This document shows, piece after piece, positions 33,582 to 43,171 of a DNA stretch of 64,000 nucleotides; the stretch's first letter is position 1; each line of letters opens with the position of its first letter. The notes under the pieces were generated by a model that saw nothing but the letters and a program-made list of their open reading frames with translations, was not told the origin of the DNA and did no database searches. The position numbers were made by a program, and so were the translations under genes. The DNA lies in NCBI GenBank assembly GCA_035271165.1, contig DATERX010000032.1, positions 11,315 to 75,314 on the forward strand, read 5' to 3'. Source of the stretch: VadinCA11 sp035271165 (GTDB lineage Archaea > Thermoplasmatota > Thermoplasmata > Methanomassiliicoccales > Methanomethylophilaceae).

Positions 33582-33752
33582 CCCACGTTGCAGAGCATGT
33601 AGAGTCCCATCCCTTCTAGCTCTTGTAATAAAATGTACTACTGATTATTTAATACTGTCGGACTTTGCCTTACATTGTCTGACAAACAAGGAAGTTAGAA
33701 TAGCGAATTATGTTTTCTTCCAGGTCTATTAGTCTAATTATGAATAGAATAG

Positions 33753-33760
33753 TATATAAT
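33753..33760 (+). promoter_or_regulatory. TATA box of leuS
   Basis: TATATAAT, 46 bases before the leuS ATG; the expected transcript start is near 33782, which gives a leader of about 17 bases. Confidence 0.5.
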
Positions 33761-33798
33761 CCGTGTGGACTTCTTCACGAAATCATCGGGTAATGTAA

Positions 33799-36672
33799 AT
33801 GGAACTCGACTATAGTAATATAGAGAAGAAATGGCAGACTAGATGGCAGGAATCAGGCATCAATACAGCGTCAAGGGACGATGATAGGGCCAAGTTCATG
33901 ATCATTTTCGCATATCCGGGTGTAACCGGATATCTTCATGTCGGTCATCTTCGAGGATATACGTACGCAGACGCAATCGCCAGATACAAGAGGATGTTGG
34001 GCTACAACGTCATGTTCCCTGTCGGGACACATGCTACAGGCAACGGAGCGATAAGTCTAGCTAAACGCATAAAGGAAGAAGATCCCGACACTATCAACTA
34101 CATGAAGTATAACGGCTGCACGGACGAGCAGCTGAAGACTCTGACCGACCCTATGGCTGTCGTGAACTACTTCAACGAAGTGTATGTCAACGATTATTGG
34201 AAGAAATTCGGATTCCTTGCCGATTGGCGCAGATTCACATGTACCCTTAATTCGGATTACAAGAGATTCATAGAATGGCAGTTCAGAAAACTTATGGACA
34301 AGGGACTACTCATACAGAAGCCTTATTATGCGCCCTTTTGTCCTGGATGTGGACCTGTGGCGATAGATGCTTCCGAGACAGATATCTCCAAGGGAGGGGG
34401 TGCCGAGGTTCAGGAATATGTCCTGATGAAGTTCAAATTTGGCGAGATGTACCTTATAGCTGCCACGCTCAGACCTGAAACCGTCTTCGGACAGGTCTGT
34501 TTTTGGGTGAATCCTGAGACGGATTATGTCAAAGTAAAACACAACGACGAGATCTGGGTTGTATCCCAGCCCGCCGCCGAAAAGCTAAGGTTGCAGTTCG
34601 ACGACATAGAAAACTGCGGTATGATTCGCGGAAGGGACCTTGTCGGATGGACCTGCAAGGCTCCAGTGGTCGGACGCATCATCACGATCCTGCCAGCATC
34701 TTTCGCTGACCCCGAAGTGGGTACGGGGATGGTGACCTCCGTCCCATCGGACTCTCCTGATGATTACGTCAATCTGAAATTTATAAAGGACAACCCGGAA
34801 CTGTTTAAGAAGTACGGTATCGACGAACGCACCATGGCTTCAATCAACCCCGTCGCCATCATAGATATCGAAGGTTACAGTGAACTTCCAGCAAAAGATA
34901 TTGTTGAGGAGATGAATATAACATCTCCTGGGGACCCCAGGCTCGAAGAGGCCAGGAAGAAGATTTACAAGGATGGCTTCCACTCGGGCATAATGAGGGC
35001 TACCAACGGATCCTATGCAGGGATGCGCGTTGAGGAGGCCAAGGATAAGATCAAGCAAGCTATGCTCGATTCCGGTGAGGCCGAGATACTATACGACCTT
35101 TCAGAAGAGGTCATCTGTAGATGCGGGGAGAACGTCCGCGTGAAAAGAATCGACGATCAATGGTTCATCGATTACTCCGGGGAGAAGCTTACCAAGGATA
35201 CGTCCGACCACTGCAAGGATATGGAAATCTACCCTCCCGAATATAACACCAACATACACAGCACCCTCGATTGGTTCAGGGAGCGCGCATGTGTAAGACA
35301 AGGTAACTGGCTTGGAACGAGATTCCCATTCGATGACAAATGGATCATCGAGGCCATCTCGGATTCGACCCTATATCCGATTTATTATACAATCTCGCTT
35401 TACGCGAACAACGGTAACATCTCTGCAGAGAACATGAACGAGGCCTTCTTCGATTATGTGATACTCGGTAAGGGGGAAGTTGAGAAGGTCGCCGAGGAGA
35501 CGGACCTCGGAGTGATCATCCTCAAGAACATACGTAAGGACGTCGAATACTGGTATCCATTGGATATCAACCTTGGAGGAAAGGAGCATATGACTGTGCA
35601 TTTCCCCGCGTTTTTGTTCAACCATATGGCGATACTTCCAGAGGATATGCAGCCAGAGGGCATCCTAGTGAACTGGTATATCACCGGCAAGAAATCAAAG
35701 ATCTCCAAATCCAAGGGAGGGGCGCAGCCTATCCCCGGTACCATGGAAAAATATGGAGTAGATGCGATGCGCCTCTACTACGCCCACGTGGCATCCATGT
35801 TCGTCGATGTGGAATGGAATGAGGAGATCCTTTTTACTTACAAACAGAGAATCGAGAGGATACTCACATTGGCCAAGGATATAACCCTCACTACCGGCGA
35901 GAAGAAGGGCGTGGACAGATGGCTTCGCTCAAGGTTTCAGACTCATGTAACAAACATTAGGAGATACATGGAACATTACGATCTCAGGCAGACTGCCACA
36001 GAGGTCTATTACGAGATGTACAATGACATCAGATGGTATCTGAGGCGTGATGGGAACGATGGAACCACACTGAAGGACGTCCTCAGGATCTGGATACAGA
36101 GTATGATGCCTATAACGCCGCATATGGCCGAAGAGCTTTGGGAGGCTGCAGGTTTCGAAGGCCTTGTCGCTGATTCGCTGTATCCTAAACCTGGATACAG
36201 AGATCCGGAGGCTGAATACGGTGAGGACCTAATCCGTTCCACTATCTCGGATGTCGCACAGATACGTAAGGTGGCAGCGATAGAGGCGACCAGAGTTTAC
36301 ATCTACACATCACCGTCATGGAAACGCAAAGTATTCTCGTTGGCTGCTGACATCATCAAGTCTGGCGAACAGCTTACAATACCCGGACTGACTAAGATGT
36401 CCATGACCGATCCAGAGATAAGGGAGAATGGAAGAGCTGCTTCTGAACTTTCAAAGAAGGTTGCTACGGAAATGATACGCGCCGAAGCACCGAAAGTGCG
36501 CAGGCTTGCCGATACCGATGAGTTCACGATACTAAATAAGGCATCGGAGTTCCTTTCAAACGAGATAGGGATACCAGTGTCAGTGTTCAGCTCGGATGAT
36601 GATTCGAGGTATGATCCACAGGATAAGTCGAGGGCGTCTCTGCCTGGAAGGCCTGCGATATACCTCGAGTGA
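33799..36672 (+). CDS. leuS: Leucyl-tRNA synthetase
   Basis: Class I synthetase charging tRNA-Leu. The 957 residues match the archaeal/eukaryotic LeuRS type. Its HIGH motif is HVGHLRGYTY (about residue 47), followed by the zinc-type CPGCGPVAID and the CP1 editing domain (AATLRPETVFGQ, with the threonine-rich editing pocket). KISKSKGG near residue 633 is the KMSKS signature. The anticodon-binding helices (ITPHMAEELWEAAGF) and a C-terminal tail complete it. The start ATG matches family N-termini (DYSNIEKKWQTRWQESG). It is convergent with ubiX, with adjacent stops. Confidence 0.97.
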   Translation: MELDYSNIEKKWQTRWQESGINTASRDDDRAKFMIIFAYPGVTGYLHVGHLRGYTYADAIARYKRMLGYNVMFPVGTHATGNGAISLAKRIKEEDPDTINYMKYNGCTDEQLKTLTDPMAVVNYFNEVYVNDYWKKFGFLADWRRFTCTLNSDYKRFIEWQFRKLMDKGLLIQKPYYAPFCPGCGPVAIDASETDISKGGGAEVQEYVLMKFKFGEMYLIAATLRPETVFGQVCFWVNPETDYVKVKHNDEIWVVSQPAAEKLRLQFDDIENCGMIRGRDLVGWTCKAPVVGRIITILPASFADPEVGTGMVTSVPSDSPDDYVNLKFIKDNPELFKKYGIDERTMASINPVAIIDIEGYSELPAKDIVEEMNITSPGDPRLEEARKKIYKDGFHSGIMRATNGSYAGMRVEEAKDKIKQAMLDSGEAEILYDLSEEVICRCGENVRVKRIDDQWFIDYSGEKLTKDTSDHCKDMEIYPPEYNTNIHSTLDWFRERACVRQGNWLGTRFPFDDKWIIEAISDSTLYPIYYTISLYANNGNISAENMNEAFFDYVILGKGEVEKVAEETDLGVIILKNIRKDVEYWYPLDINLGGKEHMTVHFPAFLFNHMAILPEDMQPEGILVNWYITGKKSKISKSKGGAQPIPGTMEKYGVDAMRLYYAHVASMFVDVEWNEEILFTYKQRIERILTLAKDITLTTGEKKGVDRWLRSRFQTHVTNIRRYMEHYDLRQTATEVYYEMYNDIRWYLRRDGNDGTTLKDVLRIWIQSMMPITPHMAEELWEAAGFEGLVADSLYPKPGYRDPEAEYGEDLIRSTISDVAQIRKVAAIEATRVYIYTSPSWKRKVFSLAADIIKSGEQLTIPGLTKMSMTDPEIRENGRAASELSKKVATEMIRAEAPKVRRLADTDEFTILNKASEFLSNEIGIPVSVFSSDDDSRYDPQDKSRASLPGRPAIYLE

Positions 36673-37215
36673 TCAGTTCCATCTCGTGAACATGTCGTTA
36701 GGGACCTCGGCAGCGTCCATGGCCTTTCCGACAACGAAATCCACGATATCGTCCAGACTCTTGGGTTTGGCGTAGAATCCAGGATTAGCATCAAGTATGA
36801 CAGCGCCTGCACGGGCGAGCTTCAGCTCGTTCTCCAGCATGATTTGACTCTTGGGGGTCTCCCTGACCACCAAGACCAATTTCTGCATCTCCTTCATACG
36901 TACGCTTGCCGCACGAGAGATCAGCGTGTCAGCGATTCCGTTGGCAAACTTACCGACGGATGATTCGCTACAGGGGGCGACGAACATACAGTCGTATCTG
37001 TAGCTGCCGGACGATATGGGTGCGAAAAGGTCATCATCCTCATAGACCTCGTCCGCCAAGGAATAAACCTCCTCAATGGACATACCAGTCTCTATGGGTA
37101 TTATTTTCTTGGCCGTCTCGGATATGATGAGTATCTTCTCTCCGGGCAGCTCCTGCAACAAGCGCACCCCATATATACTGCCGGATGCGCCGGTAATTGC
37201 AACGGCGAACTTCAT
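36673..37215 (-). CDS. ubiX: Flavin prenyltransferase UbiX
   Basis: Makes prenylated FMN, the cofactor of UbiD-type decarboxylases. The 180 residues show the family signature: AVAITGASGSIYGVRLLQEL at the N-terminus, VAPCSESSVGKFANGIADTLISRAASV in the middle, and LVLVVRETPKSQIMLENELKLARAGAVIL near the FMN/prenyl phosphate site. In archaea the cofactor serves a UbiD-like mevalonate-5-phosphate pathway decarboxylase step; a UbiD partner is not in the window. It fits functionally with HMG-CoA reductase at 1677. Convergent with leuS. Confidence 0.95.
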   Translation of the reverse strand: MKFAVAITGASGSIYGVRLLQELPGEKILIISETAKKIIPIETGMSIEEVYSLADEVYEDDDLFAPISSGSYRYDCMFVAPCSESSVGKFANGIADTLISRAASVRMKEMQKLVLVVRETPKSQIMLENELKLARAGAVILDANPGFYAKPKSLDDIVDFVVGKAMDAAEVPNDMFTRWN

Positions 37216-37252
37216 ACACCTGTTATACAGAGTCTATAATAATACCTGACGG

Positions 37253-38263
37253 TCAGTCCATTGCCGCATTTATCGCAAGTTCTGAAAGGTCCATCGCGTA
37301 TTCCGCGATACGTCTCAGACTTCCGGCGATCATACCCGTAGATATGCTGGCGTTCTGACCGAGGTCTGTAGAGTTCCTGGAAAGTACCTCTGTCCTCTCC
37401 ACTAGATGTTCACTATCGCTTATGCAAAGATTGGCCTTTTGCACATCCTTATTAAGATAGTTGATGACTGCAGTGGAAACACACTCGTTTGCATCCCTGC
37501 CTATGGAGACGGCCTCTTCAATAAAACTGGATGTACCTGGTTCCGATAGAAGGACGCCTATATTCTTCGCAACCTGCAAAATATGGTCGCCTATACGTTC
37601 CATCGCCCTACTCGCAATACTAGTCCTCGTAACGCTCGTAAGGTCAGTACCCACCTTGCGAGCGAGTGTAAACTCTTTTTGAAATATGTTGACTTGACGG
37701 GATATCAACCAATCAAGACGGTCTATCTCCCTGTCTCTTTCGTGAAGGCCTTCATAAAGATTCTTTTTACCCGCCACTGCATCGTCCAGTACGTCCGATA
37801 ACAAGTTTTTGATAAGAACGCGCATACGATCCAAGGATTTGGAGGGCTGCATCTCGCTCTGGTCCACAAGATCCTTTATGAGGATCCTGCTCTCGCTTTC
37901 GTCCATTATCTCAAGGCCTATAGCGGTCTGAGTGAAAGATGCCGCTACGCCTGCTACAAGGCTGGATAGCTGTCCTGAGGATTTCAGCTCAATCTCCCTA
38001 TGACCTGCTATATATGAACCTACTAACAATCTGTATAGGTATTCGCGGTTGGCAATCTTGTCGACGTCGATGCTTTTAGCACTGCGTTCGGCGACTTTAC
38101 GCGTACCCTGAGGGAATATTATGAGACTCCCGTCAGGTTGTGGCTGTAGACTTACAGAATCGTTCTTCTTCAATCCTATAGAGTTCGCCCAATCCTTCGG
38201 CAGGGTCACCATAAAGGACGAGCCGCCGGTAATCTGTACTCTCCTTATGTCCACATTAAGCAT
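37253..38263 (-). CDS. PhoU-like phosphate regulator with AbrB-type N-terminus
   Basis: A 336-residue archaeal PhoU relative. The first 50 residues are a SpoVT/AbrB-type swapped-hairpin DNA-binding fold (RRVQITGGSSFMVTLPKDWA through LIIFPQGTRK). Two PhoU helical bundles follow (about 110-215 and 215-336), with E/D-x4-D metal patterns and the repeat SRAMERIGDHILQVAKNI. Such fusions are known in archaea and are thought to repress or modulate the pst operon when phosphate is plentiful. It is divergent from pstS, with a 282-base palindrome-rich region between, which it may bind. Confidence 0.9.
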   Translation of the reverse strand: MLNVDIRRVQITGGSSFMVTLPKDWANSIGLKKNDSVSLQPQPDGSLIIFPQGTRKVAERSAKSIDVDKIANREYLYRLLVGSYIAGHREIELKSSGQLSSLVAGVAASFTQTAIGLEIMDESESRILIKDLVDQSEMQPSKSLDRMRVLIKNLLSDVLDDAVAGKKNLYEGLHERDREIDRLDWLISRQVNIFQKEFTLARKVGTDLTSVTRTSIASRAMERIGDHILQVAKNIGVLLSEPGTSSFIEEAVSIGRDANECVSTAVINYLNKDVQKANLCISDSEHLVERTEVLSRNSTDLGQNASISTGMIAGSLRRIAEYAMDLSELAINAAMD

Positions 38264-38545
38264 TATGAAACATGAACATTTAAGGCTATCTGTATGAATA
38301 TGTATATTTATAAAAAGTATATAGAGTACTAGTTCACATCGGTTCCATCAACTGTGTTGTAATAGAAAAACCTTAAACGTTTTAAATCATAATAGTCAAA
38401 ACCGGCAGTGCGAACTGGTGATGAATGAACCTATAATATATCTAACTATATTGAATATATATTTTATAAAATGAATATAGTCGTATATACGAGAATATAG
38501 AGTAATTCGACAGGGTATATATTGGAATGAAAACTACTATCACTT
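38264..38545. promoter_or_regulatory. Divergent regulatory region of the phosphate operon
   Basis: AT-rich, no gene. It contains two perfect 12-base palindromes, ATTTTATAAAAT (38461-38472) and TCGTATATACGA (38481-38492). The second is flanked by direct copies of GAATATAG starting at 38473 and 38493. A TATA box, TATATATT (38516-38523), about 25 bases before the GTG of pstS, fits leaderless transcription. A TTTTTATAAATA box near 38305-38318 serves the PhoU-like gene on the reverse strand. Confidence 0.55.
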
Positions 38546-39436
38546 GTGGCAAAAGGATTTGAAAGTAAAAACATAGCACTGCTCATAATTGCTCTAGTGT
38601 TGAGCTTGGGCGCGGGGTCTACGGTCTTCGGTGCAGGTTCTGATGAATCAGAACTTGTTGTCGTATCTATAGACGGGATCGACCCCACTGCTGAATATAT
38701 TGCCGACGGTTCTTATGCACTCCAGAGGGATCTGATCCTGGTTACAAAAGATGAACCAAAAGGTCTTACTCTTGACTTTATTAATTGGATCATTAGCGCT
38801 GAAGGTCAGGCCATAGTCGAAGAGAGTGGTTTCGCCTCGCTTCCTGGTGCGGAAGAATATGTCGCATCCTCTAAGAGTCCTTCTGGAACACTGACTGTTT
38901 CTGGATCCTCTACGGTACAGCCTCTGATGACCGAGTTTGTCAAAGCATATCAGAACACATATGATGTGAAGATAAACATCGTAGGTGGAGGTTCCGGGAA
39001 AGGTATCAATGATGTGATGAATGACATCGCAGACATCGGTATGATCTCAAGGGACCTCAAGGGCAACGAAATGGATCTTAAAGCTACAACTATCGCTAAA
39101 GACGGAGTCGTAATCGTAGTAGACAAGGCTGCTGGCATCACTAATCTTAAGATGGAAGAGGTAGCTGGAATATACAGCGGTAAATACACGAACTGGAGCG
39201 AGGTAGGCGGGAACGATGTTAGGATAGTCCAGGTCGTAAGGGAAGCGGCTTCCGGTACTCGTAGCACACTCGATAATGCAGTATCCGAAATACTCGACAT
39301 AAGCGCTTTGAACCTGGGTGCGAAACACATGATCAGCTATTCATTGTCAAACTCTACTGGTGCGATGCTTTCCAACCTGAAAAGCAACAACGGTGCCATT
39401 GGGTATGTTAACATGAACGGTCTAAGCTCCCTGTAA
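38546..39436 (+). CDS. pstS: Phosphate-binding protein PstS, circularly permuted
   Basis: Secreted or membrane-tethered phosphate receptor of the Pst transporter. Residues 1-31 are a hydrophobic signal or anchor (ALLIIALVLSLGAGSTVFG). Residues about 40-100 (SIDGIDPTAEYIADGSY, then LDFINWIISAEGQAIVEESGF) correspond to what is normally the C-terminal end of PstS. Residues 115-296 start with the usual N-terminal motif GTLTVSGSSTVQPL and end at GAIGYVNMNGL, where the first segment would normally follow. The phosphate-site motifs GSST, GGGSGKGI, DIGMISRDL and ASGTRST are intact, so binding is probably kept. The total length equals a normal PstS. The GTG start is supported by a TATA box about 25 bases upstream. 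Followed by the permease genes. Confidence 0.88.
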   Translation: MAKGFESKNIALLIIALVLSLGAGSTVFGAGSDESELVVVSIDGIDPTAEYIADGSYALQRDLILVTKDEPKGLTLDFINWIISAEGQAIVEESGFASLPGAEEYVASSKSPSGTLTVSGSSTVQPLMTEFVKAYQNTYDVKINIVGGGSGKGINDVMNDIADIGMISRDLKGNEMDLKATTIAKDGVVIVVDKAAGITNLKMEEVAGIYSGKYTNWSEVGGNDVRIVQVVREAASGTRSTLDNAVSEILDISALNLGAKHMISYSLSNSTGAMLSNLKSNNGAIGYVNMNGLSSL

Positions 39437-39540
39437 AATAAAGGTATAAGAGTGCTGAGTGAGGCGATCTTAGGTAAGTAACGATTGCTTCATGACAATA
39501 CGACGCGTCTTTTCGGGTTGAAGATATAAGAGGCGGGATT

Positions 39541-41610
39541 ATGGTTTCCAGCGACGTTGCATACGGATTCAAAGATGTGGGCCTTACCGGCACCGGACAC
39601 GAGAATCCCGATATCAAAGGCGACCGTGGACGTCGCCGGAGGATCGACCCTGATTCTTTACCAAAGGCTGTATTGGCCATCATGGCCGTGTCCGCGGTCA
39701 TAATTATTTTCTCTATAATCATATACATAGCAATAGAGAGCATACCTGCATTCAGGCATGAAGGGGTTTGGAACTTCCTAACGGGGGATACCTGGTTCTT
39801 CAGTCCTGATTATCCTAATGATCCTAATCCAGGATACCTAGGTGCCCGTCCGCTTATCGTAGGCACCATATTGGTGACTCTGGGCTCAATAGTGATTGCA
39901 GTACCCATGGGAGTTGGTGCCGCGATATATATCTCGGAAATAGCATCCGAAAGAATCAGGAATATAGTCAAACCGGTCATCGAGATATTCGCCGGTATAC
40001 CTAGTGTCGTTTATGGGTTCTTTGGAATCATAATACTGTCCCCCATCCTTCTGAACATTTTCCCAAATCATATACAATCAACATCCTGGCTTGCCGGTTC
40101 CATATTATTAGGCATTATGGCATTACCCACTATCATCTCAGTCACGGAAGATGCTCTTCGTGCGGTTCCCAGATCCTACCGTCAGGCGTCCTTGGCTATG
40201 GGTGCAACCAATTGGGAGACGACTAGGAAGGTCGTACTCCCCGCCGCCTCCTCTGGAGTCATCGCGGCATCGATACTCGGTATAGGAAGAGCAATGGGTG
40301 AGACTATGGCCGTCATAATGGTAGCTGGGAACTCGGCGATTATCCCGGAGCCCTTTTACAACATATTCTCCAACATACAGACCTTAACTGCCGCCATTGC
40401 CCTCGATATCCCCGAAGCAGGATACGGCGGCCTCCAATATTCAGCGCTGTTCGCCGTCGCCCTGATCCTACTGATATCCGTAATTATCGTCAATTATGCC
40501 GCAAACGTTGTAGGAAAAAGAACGAGACGCAAGCTTGGTATCGAGGCACCTTCGAAATACTCCTTCGATATCGGAAAAAGAGTCTGCAATAAAATGAGTA
40601 ATGAGACCCTTGGTAAACTGAGAAGGAAAAAACCACTTTTAAAAACAATTGGTTTGACTATATTATCATCTGCGTTCGTATGGATGATGGCGTCTTTGTT
40701 TGTTTCAGACCTGGCTGCCCTATTGGTTGCATCGACTGTTGCCGTCATCTACCTTGCAATCACTCGAATGTCGGAATCCGTGCCCTCCTCGGATAAGGAG
40801 AAAATAGCACACACATCCCTCGAGATCCTGATGCTGGTAATATTGGCGATACTCGCCATCATAATCGGGGACATAGTCGTCAAGGGACTGCCTGCTATGT
40901 CCATGGAATTCATATTCGGTTCAACTACCGTGGTGGGAATATGGCCTGCTATCGTCGGTACGTTGCAGCTTGTAGCATTATCATCGCTCATAGCCTTCCC
41001 GATTGGAATCGGTGCAGGGATATACCTGTCGCTTTATGCCGGCAAATCAAGATTCACAAATATCATACGGGGGGCGGTCGACGCATTGAACGGTACACCA
41101 TCGATAGTGTTCGGCCTGTTCGGTATGGCGGCGTTCGTATTGCTTTTCGGATGGGGCATATCCCTCATATCAGGATCCGTCACCCTCGCCTTGATGGTGT
41201 TGCCTGTTATAATCAAGACCACGGAGGAATCAGTCTCCTCCGTACCTAAGAGCCTTATGCAGGCCTCGATGGCAATGGGCTCCAGCAAATGGCAGGCAAT
41301 ACACAAAGTCGTCCTCCCTGCCGCAGCAGGCGGTGTCATCACGGGACTGGTGTTGAGCCTCGGACGTGTAGCAGGAGAGACTGCACCTATAATGTTCACC
41401 GCGGTAGTGGCATTGGGGTCCAGCGCCTCACTCTCGCCGTTTGAACCTGTGACATCGCTATCCTACCACTTGTACAACCTCGCTACGGAGTCGCCCGGGC
41501 CTGTGGAATACCAATACGGGACAGCATTGATTCTTATAGTAATCGTCCTCTCGATGTTCATATTGGCCTCCCTGCTCCGTAGACATTACTCTAAAAACAC
41601 TAAATGGTGA
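39541..41610 (+). CDS. pstCA: Phosphate ABC transporter permease, PstC-PstA fusion
   Basis: One 689-residue chain contains both permeases of the Pst importer. The N-terminal half (about 40-330) is PstC-like, with EAA-loop motif SYRQASLAMGATNWETTRKVVLPAA, here split as SYRQASLAMGATNW and TRKVVLPAASSGV. The C-terminal half (about 360-689) is PstA-like, with the loop SLMQASMAMGSSKWQ and HKVVLPAAAGGV. About twelve membrane segments are visible. A basic, hydrophilic stretch of roughly 45 residues precedes the first helix. It is usually two genes; fusions are rarer. pstB starts inside its last codons, so translation is coupled. pstS lies 104 bases upstream. Confidence 0.93.
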   Translation: MVSSDVAYGFKDVGLTGTGHENPDIKGDRGRRRRIDPDSLPKAVLAIMAVSAVIIIFSIIIYIAIESIPAFRHEGVWNFLTGDTWFFSPDYPNDPNPGYLGARPLIVGTILVTLGSIVIAVPMGVGAAIYISEIASERIRNIVKPVIEIFAGIPSVVYGFFGIIILSPILLNIFPNHIQSTSWLAGSILLGIMALPTIISVTEDALRAVPRSYRQASLAMGATNWETTRKVVLPAASSGVIAASILGIGRAMGETMAVIMVAGNSAIIPEPFYNIFSNIQTLTAAIALDIPEAGYGGLQYSALFAVALILLISVIIVNYAANVVGKRTRRKLGIEAPSKYSFDIGKRVCNKMSNETLGKLRRKKPLLKTIGLTILSSAFVWMMASLFVSDLAALLVASTVAVIYLAITRMSESVPSSDKEKIAHTSLEILMLVILAILAIIIGDIVVKGLPAMSMEFIFGSTTVVGIWPAIVGTLQLVALSSLIAFPIGIGAGIYLSLYAGKSRFTNIIRGAVDALNGTPSIVFGLFGMAAFVLLFGWGISLISGSVTLALMVLPVIIKTTEESVSSVPKSLMQASMAMGSSKWQAIHKVVLPAAAGGVITGLVLSLGRVAGETAPIMFTAVVALGSSASLSPFEPVTSLSYHLYNLATESPGPVEYQYGTALILIVIVLSMFILASLLRRHYSKNTKW

Positions 41611-41615
41611 TTTCA

Positions 41616-42383
41616 ATGATAGGCATTAAAGACACTGTGATCGACGTGAAGGACCTGAACCTCTGGTATGGGGACAAACAGGCTTTACATAATGTGAACA
41701 TGCGAATAGAACGCAACAAGATCACGGCATTAATCGGTCCATCCGGATGCGGTAAGTCCACACTTCTCAAGACACTGAACCGTATGAACGACCTCGTTGA
41801 GGATGTCAGGGTCGAAGGCATCGTCGAATACGATGGAAGAAACATTTACGCGCCTGATACCGACGTCCTGAATGTCAGGAAGAGGATCGGCATGATATTC
41901 CAAAATCCCAACCCCTTCCCTATGCCCATTAGGGACAACATCACCTACGGCCCTAAGATACACGGCATCAAGAACCAGGCGGAGCTCGACCTCATCGTCG
42001 AGGATTCCCTAAGGAAGGCCGCATTGTGGGATGACGTGAAGGACCGTCTGGATACCAACGCCATGAAACTATCGGGTGGTCAGCAGCAGAGGCTCTGCAT
42101 CGCCAGGGCTCTGTCAATCAATCCCGAAGTTTTACTGATGGACGAGCCTACCTCTGCCTTGGATCCCATAGCCACAAAGAAGATAGAGGAGCTGGCTGTA
42201 GATTTATCCAGGGAATATACCGTGGTCATGGTTACACATAACATGCAACAGGCGATGCGTATAGCACATTATACAGGATTCATGTACATGGGTGTACTCG
42301 AGGAATTCGGAAAGACGGAGCAGATATTCAATTCTCCTAAGAACGAGCTCACCAAGGATTACATAACCGGCGCCTTCAGCTGA
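41616..42383 (+). CDS. pstB: Phosphate ABC transporter ATP-binding protein
   Basis: ATPase of the Pst importer, about 255 residues. Walker A is IGPSGCGKSTLL, the Q loop follows at GMIFQNPNPFPM (the PstB-typical NPFPM), the signature is KLSGGQQQRLCIARAL, Walker B is VLLMDEPTSALDPIA, and the switch is MVTHNMQQAMRIA. ATG 41616 is preferred because GGTGAT sits five bases before it; an earlier in-frame ATG at 41604 overlaps the permease end. It is the last gene of the pst operon. Confidence 0.95.
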   Translation: MIGIKDTVIDVKDLNLWYGDKQALHNVNMRIERNKITALIGPSGCGKSTLLKTLNRMNDLVEDVRVEGIVEYDGRNIYAPDTDVLNVRKRIGMIFQNPNPFPMPIRDNITYGPKIHGIKNQAELDLIVEDSLRKAALWDDVKDRLDTNAMKLSGGQQQRLCIARALSINPEVLLMDEPTSALDPIATKKIEELAVDLSREYTVVMVTHNMQQAMRIAHYTGFMYMGVLEEFGKTEQIFNSPKNELTKDYITGAFS

Positions 42384-42448
42384 TTTAAAAAGATAAATCC
42401 GGACCATCCCTGTGTTTCAGCAGAGCTGATCCTTAGTTTGAAAAATAT

Positions 42449-43048
42449 TTAATCCACAAAGGCAGGTCCGGTAGTGTACAGTACATACGTTACTGTCAAT
42501 CCGATTAGGACTAAGATTATGCCGTCAATGATGCCGAAGGGTATCATCACGAGTGTCACCAGGGATCCCATGGCACAAGCAGCTACCGCTACCTTATGCA
42601 TTCTCTTCATAATGGAAAGGATGAGGCTGGCCAGTACTGATATCACTGATATAAGGAGGACGATACCAACCAGGAACATTACTTCCTTGAGTGAGACTAA
42701 CATATCGTAGTTACTCTGCCCTATCGTATTGATCAACTCCGGGTCCGATTCGATGATATTCAGGAAATAGTCATAGGAGAGTCCTCCTAATGCGGAGAAT
42801 GTGCCTATGATGATGTATCCTATCAGTAAGATGTAGATCCACGTAAGGCGCCCTTCGGCCTTTGCCTGAGCTAAACTCGATATGCCATATTGGTCAGTAG
42901 GATATCCCGAACCCGTGGAGCGGCTCTGTCCATAGTTATACATCATATCCGGTTGGTCAACTGGATTACCGCATTCCGAACAGAATTGAGAATCAGGCGG
43001 TAGCGAGGCTCCGCATTTTGTGCAGAAAGCCTTCATATCTTCGTTCAT
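42449..43048 (-). CDS. Zinc-ribbon membrane protein
   Basis: A 199-residue protein with an N-terminal zinc ribbon (FCTKCGASLPPDSQFCSECG), a Tyr/Gly/Ser/Pro-rich linker, and four hydrophobic segments (IYILLIGYIIIGTFSALGG; VGIVLLISVISVLASLIL; VAVAACAMGSLVTLVMI; DGIILVLIGLTVTYVL). ATG 43048 is preferred over 43063 because AGAGGGG lies four bases upstream. The ribbon-linker-membrane layout recurs at 60007. Function is unknown. It is convergent with pstB. Confidence 0.8.
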   Translation of the reverse strand: MNEDMKAFCTKCGASLPPDSQFCSECGNPVDQPDMMYNYGQSRSTGSGYPTDQYGISSLAQAKAEGRLTWIYILLIGYIIIGTFSALGGLSYDYFLNIIESDPELINTIGQSNYDMLVSLKEVMFLVGIVLLISVISVLASLILSIMKRMHKVAVAACAMGSLVTLVMIPFGIIDGIILVLIGLTVTYVLYTTGPAFVD

Positions 43049-43171
43049 GGTCCCCTCTATCACTCTATATTTTATTAATTGTATGTTATCATGCGCATAG
43101 TCCGAACAATTAATATAGCCCTAAAGAATAGCTCCCCTTACGGATTATGCCTTGTGTGAACAGGTACCGTG

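Noticed and set aside
38527..38562. ATG at 38527 as the true start of pstS via a frameshift
   Set aside because: The GTG at 38546 has a TATA box at the right distance for a leaderless message and keeps a good signal segment, so no frameshift is needed.
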